Assembly (NCBI RefSeq): GCF_014287515.2
Contig: NZ_CP092473.1
Coordinates: 1,763,001 to 1,827,000, forward strand
Source of the DNA: Roseburia rectibacter
GTDB taxonomy: Bacteria > Bacillota > Clostridia > Lachnospirales > Lachnospiraceae
Length of the DNA stretch: 64,000 bases
Reading direction: 5' to 3'
Position numbers and translations under genes: made by a program. The notes beneath the pieces are model-generated. The model had not been told where the DNA came from. It did no database searches and saw only the letters and a list, made by a program, of their open reading frames with translations. This document shows, piece after piece, positions 62,454-64,000 of the stretch (within the stretch, counting starts at the first letter, position 1; each line of letters starts with the position of its first letter).

Positions 62454-63173
62454 TTATCTAAGAGCTGCTTCATCTGCAACGATGGAAACATTTGGATGGA
62501 GCTGTAAGATGGAAGCCGGAACCTGTGGTGTGATCGGACCATAGATTGTCTTGTAAAGTGCGTCGGCTTTATCAGCACCACTTACAACTAAAAGGATGCG
62601 TTTTGCAAACATGATACTTCTGATTCCCATTGTGATTGCCTTGCGGGGAACGTCATTAATGCTGGAAAATAATCTTGCATTTGCCTCAATGGTGTTTTGG
62701 GATAAGTGAACGAGATGTGTGCCTGCGGTATAGGAATCGGACGGCTCGTTAAAACCGATGTGTCCATTATGACCGAGCCCAAGAAGCTGTAAGTCAATGC
62801 CGCCTAAAGATCCTATCATGGAATCATAAGTGTTACATTCAGTCTCGATATCCAAAGCGGTTCCATCTGGCAGATGAACCTTTTCTGCATTAATGTTGAC
62901 TTTAGAGAACAGATGTTTATTCATAAAATAGTGGTAACTGTTCGGATCGTTGGCAGCAAGTCCTAAATATTCGTCAAGATTTATGGTTGATACTTTTGAA
63001 AAGTCAAGATCCCCCTTTTGATACCATTCAATGAGCTGATCATAAGTACCAATCGGTGAAGAACCGGTTGCCAGCCCAAGGACGCTGTCTGGTTTCTGGA
63101 TGATCTGTGCGGAAATGATATTTGCAGCTCGGCGGCTTACGGCGGCATAGTCTTTTTCCTTATAAATGTTCAT
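62454..63173 (-). CDS. nagB: Glucosamine-6-phosphate deaminase
   Basis: 239 aa. Converts GlcN-6-P to fructose-6-P and ammonia. LGLATGSSPIGTYDQLI (phosphate loop), NLDEYLGL with catalytic Asp, GLGHNGHIGFNEP with catalytic His-Glu, and ILLVVSGADKADALY. ATG 63173 follows AAAGGAAA; an ATG at 63197 lies upstream of that site. Completes the amino-sugar route begun by NanE. nagA (deacetylase) is not in the window. Confidence 0.95.
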   Translation of the reverse strand: MNIYKEKDYAAVSRRAANIISAQIIQKPDSVLGLATGSSPIGTYDQLIEWYQKGDLDFSKVSTINLDEYLGLAANDPNSYHYFMNKHLFSKVNINAEKVHLPDGTALDIETECNTYDSMIGSLGGIDLQLLGLGHNGHIGFNEPSDSYTAGTHLVHLSQNTIEANARLFSSINDVPRKAITMGIRSIMFAKRILLVVSGADKADALYKTIYGPITPQVPASILQLHPNVSIVADEAALR

Positions 63174-63303
63174 GTGATAATTTCCTTTCTGTATCATTTG
63201 TTTATGATAGGATTATTATAGAAAGTGAAACAGAACTAGTCAAAAGAATCGGGGCAAATGGAAAGTACTTTCATAAAACAAGGAATTGCGGTAAGGGTTT
63301 TGC

Positions 63304-63331
63304 TTGAGAAATAGTTAAATTATGATATAAT
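63304..63331 (+). promoter_or_regulatory. Promoter of argS
   Basis: TTGAGA (63304-63309), 16 bp, TATAAT (63326-63331). Confidence 0.55.
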
Positions 63332-63382
63332 AGACGAGAAAAGGACTAATTTAGACAGAAATACTTTGGAAAGGAAAATACA

Positions 63383-64000
63383 ATGAAGAAAATCTTAGAT
63401 TTGATTACGGATGAAGTGACCAAAGCATTCACAGACTGTGGTTATGATGCAAAATATGGAAAGGTTACTTTATCTAACAGACCGGATCTTTGTGAATATC
63501 AGTGCAACGGCGCAATGGCAGCTGCAAAAGAGTACAAAAAAGCACCGTTTATGATCGCAGATGAGGTTGCAGCAAAACTTGCAGAGACATCCATGTTTTC
63601 CATGGCAGAATCCGTAAAACCGGGATTCTTAAATTTAAAACTGGATGAGACATTTTTAGCATCCTATGTGGCAGACATGCAGGCAGATGAGGGACGTTTT
63701 GGATGTGAAAAAGCAGAAAATCCAAAGACCATCATGATCGATTACGGCGGACCGAACGTGGCAAAACCATTGCATGTCGGTCATTTACGTTCCGCGATCA
63801 TCGGAGAGAGCATCAAAAGAATTGGTAAATTTGTCGGACATAAGGTGATCGGAGACGTACATTTAGGAGACTGGGGACTGCAGATGGGACTGATCATCAC
63901 CGAGTTAAAGCTGCGCCAGCCGGATCTTGTCTACTTCGATGAAAACTTTGAGGGGGAATATCCGAAAGAAGCACCGTTTACGATTTCTGAATTGGAGGAG
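63383..64000 (+). CDS. argS: Arginyl-tRNA synthetase, N-terminal part (runs off window)
   Basis: 206 codons are visible and the frame is open to the end. N-terminal domain KKILDLITDEVTKAF, then the class I signature DYGGPNVAKPLHVGHLRS (HVGH is the HIGH motif), VIGDVHLGDWGLQMG. Charges tRNA-Arg. ATG 63383 follows GGAAAGGAAA. The KMSK loop and anticodon domain are outside the window. Confidence 0.95.
   Translation, partial: MKKILDLITDEVTKAFTDCGYDAKYGKVTLSNRPDLCEYQCNGAMAAAKEYKKAPFMIADEVAAKLAETSMFSMAESVKPGFLNLKLDETFLASYVADMQADEGRFGCEKAENPKTIMIDYGGPNVAKPLHVGHLRSAIIGESIKRIGKFVGHKVIGDVHLGDWGLQMGLIITELKLRQPDLVYFDENFEGEYPKEAPFTISELEE

Overview
This window looks like a chromosomal segment of an anaerobic, endospore-forming Clostridia species, most likely a Lachnospiraceae (Roseburia/Agathobacter-like). 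Evidence: a dcw division cluster running straight into spoIIGA-sigE-sigG, a Spo0E-like gene, a GldA/GldG/DUF4340-type ABC exporter, QueT behind a preQ1 element, AT-leaning codons and strong AGGAGG ribosome sites. No tRNA, rRNA, CRISPR array, insertion sequence or phage gene was seen. Once small genes are included, no gene-free stretch exceeds about 300 bases. The first gene (LysR type) and the last (argS) are cut by the window edges.

Layout. 1-6.8 kb: LysR regulator end, purA behind a possible attenuator, a HAD phosphatase, and a three-gene ABC exporter. 6.8-11.7 kb: MarR plus citrate synthase in one operon with a palindromic operator, then small genes (membrane proteins, SEC-C protein, DUF1540 Cys-rich protein, zinc phospholipase C-like protein, Spo0E-like protein). 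11.8-27.8 kb: mraZ-rsmH-ftsL-two PBPs-mraY-murD-ftsW-divIB-ftsZ, then spoIIGA-sigE behind a promoter with the long spacer and 0A boxes expected of Spo0A control, a beta-CASP metallo-hydrolase and convergent sigG.

28.2-48.6 kb: a continuous, same-strand run of closely packed or overlapping genes ending in one strong terminator. It starts with a dapF-like gene whose two catalytic cysteines are both serine and a PqqD-like gene. It continues with a Pel-type exopolysaccharide machine: an SDR-PelD fusion with a kept c-di-GMP I-site, PelE-like, a large membrane protein, a DUF2194 protein in the PelA position, PelF and PelG. Three more glycosyltransferases, a Wzx-type flippase, a nucleotidyltransferase and two DUF4832-type proteins follow. 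The likely output is a c-di-GMP-controlled cell-surface polysaccharide.

48.6-53.3 kb: a small unusual island. It holds a truncated glycosyltransferase, two small proteins with the same leader-like N-terminus (ending AEGVYLASG) and unrelated C-terminal parts (the second one broken), an ABC exporter, a PqqD-HprK-like kinase fusion and an S24/S26 peptidase. Together with the PqqD and nucleotidyltransferase genes of the polysaccharide locus it resembles a peptide-maturation and export system. It is the best candidate here for an undescribed system.

53.4-64 kb: preQ1 riboswitch and queT; an amino-sugar catabolic operon (nanE, permease, hydantoinase/oxoprolinase-like protein, HExxH protein, FAD oxidoreductase) with an RpiR regulator, a ROK kinase and convergent nagB; then the start of argS.
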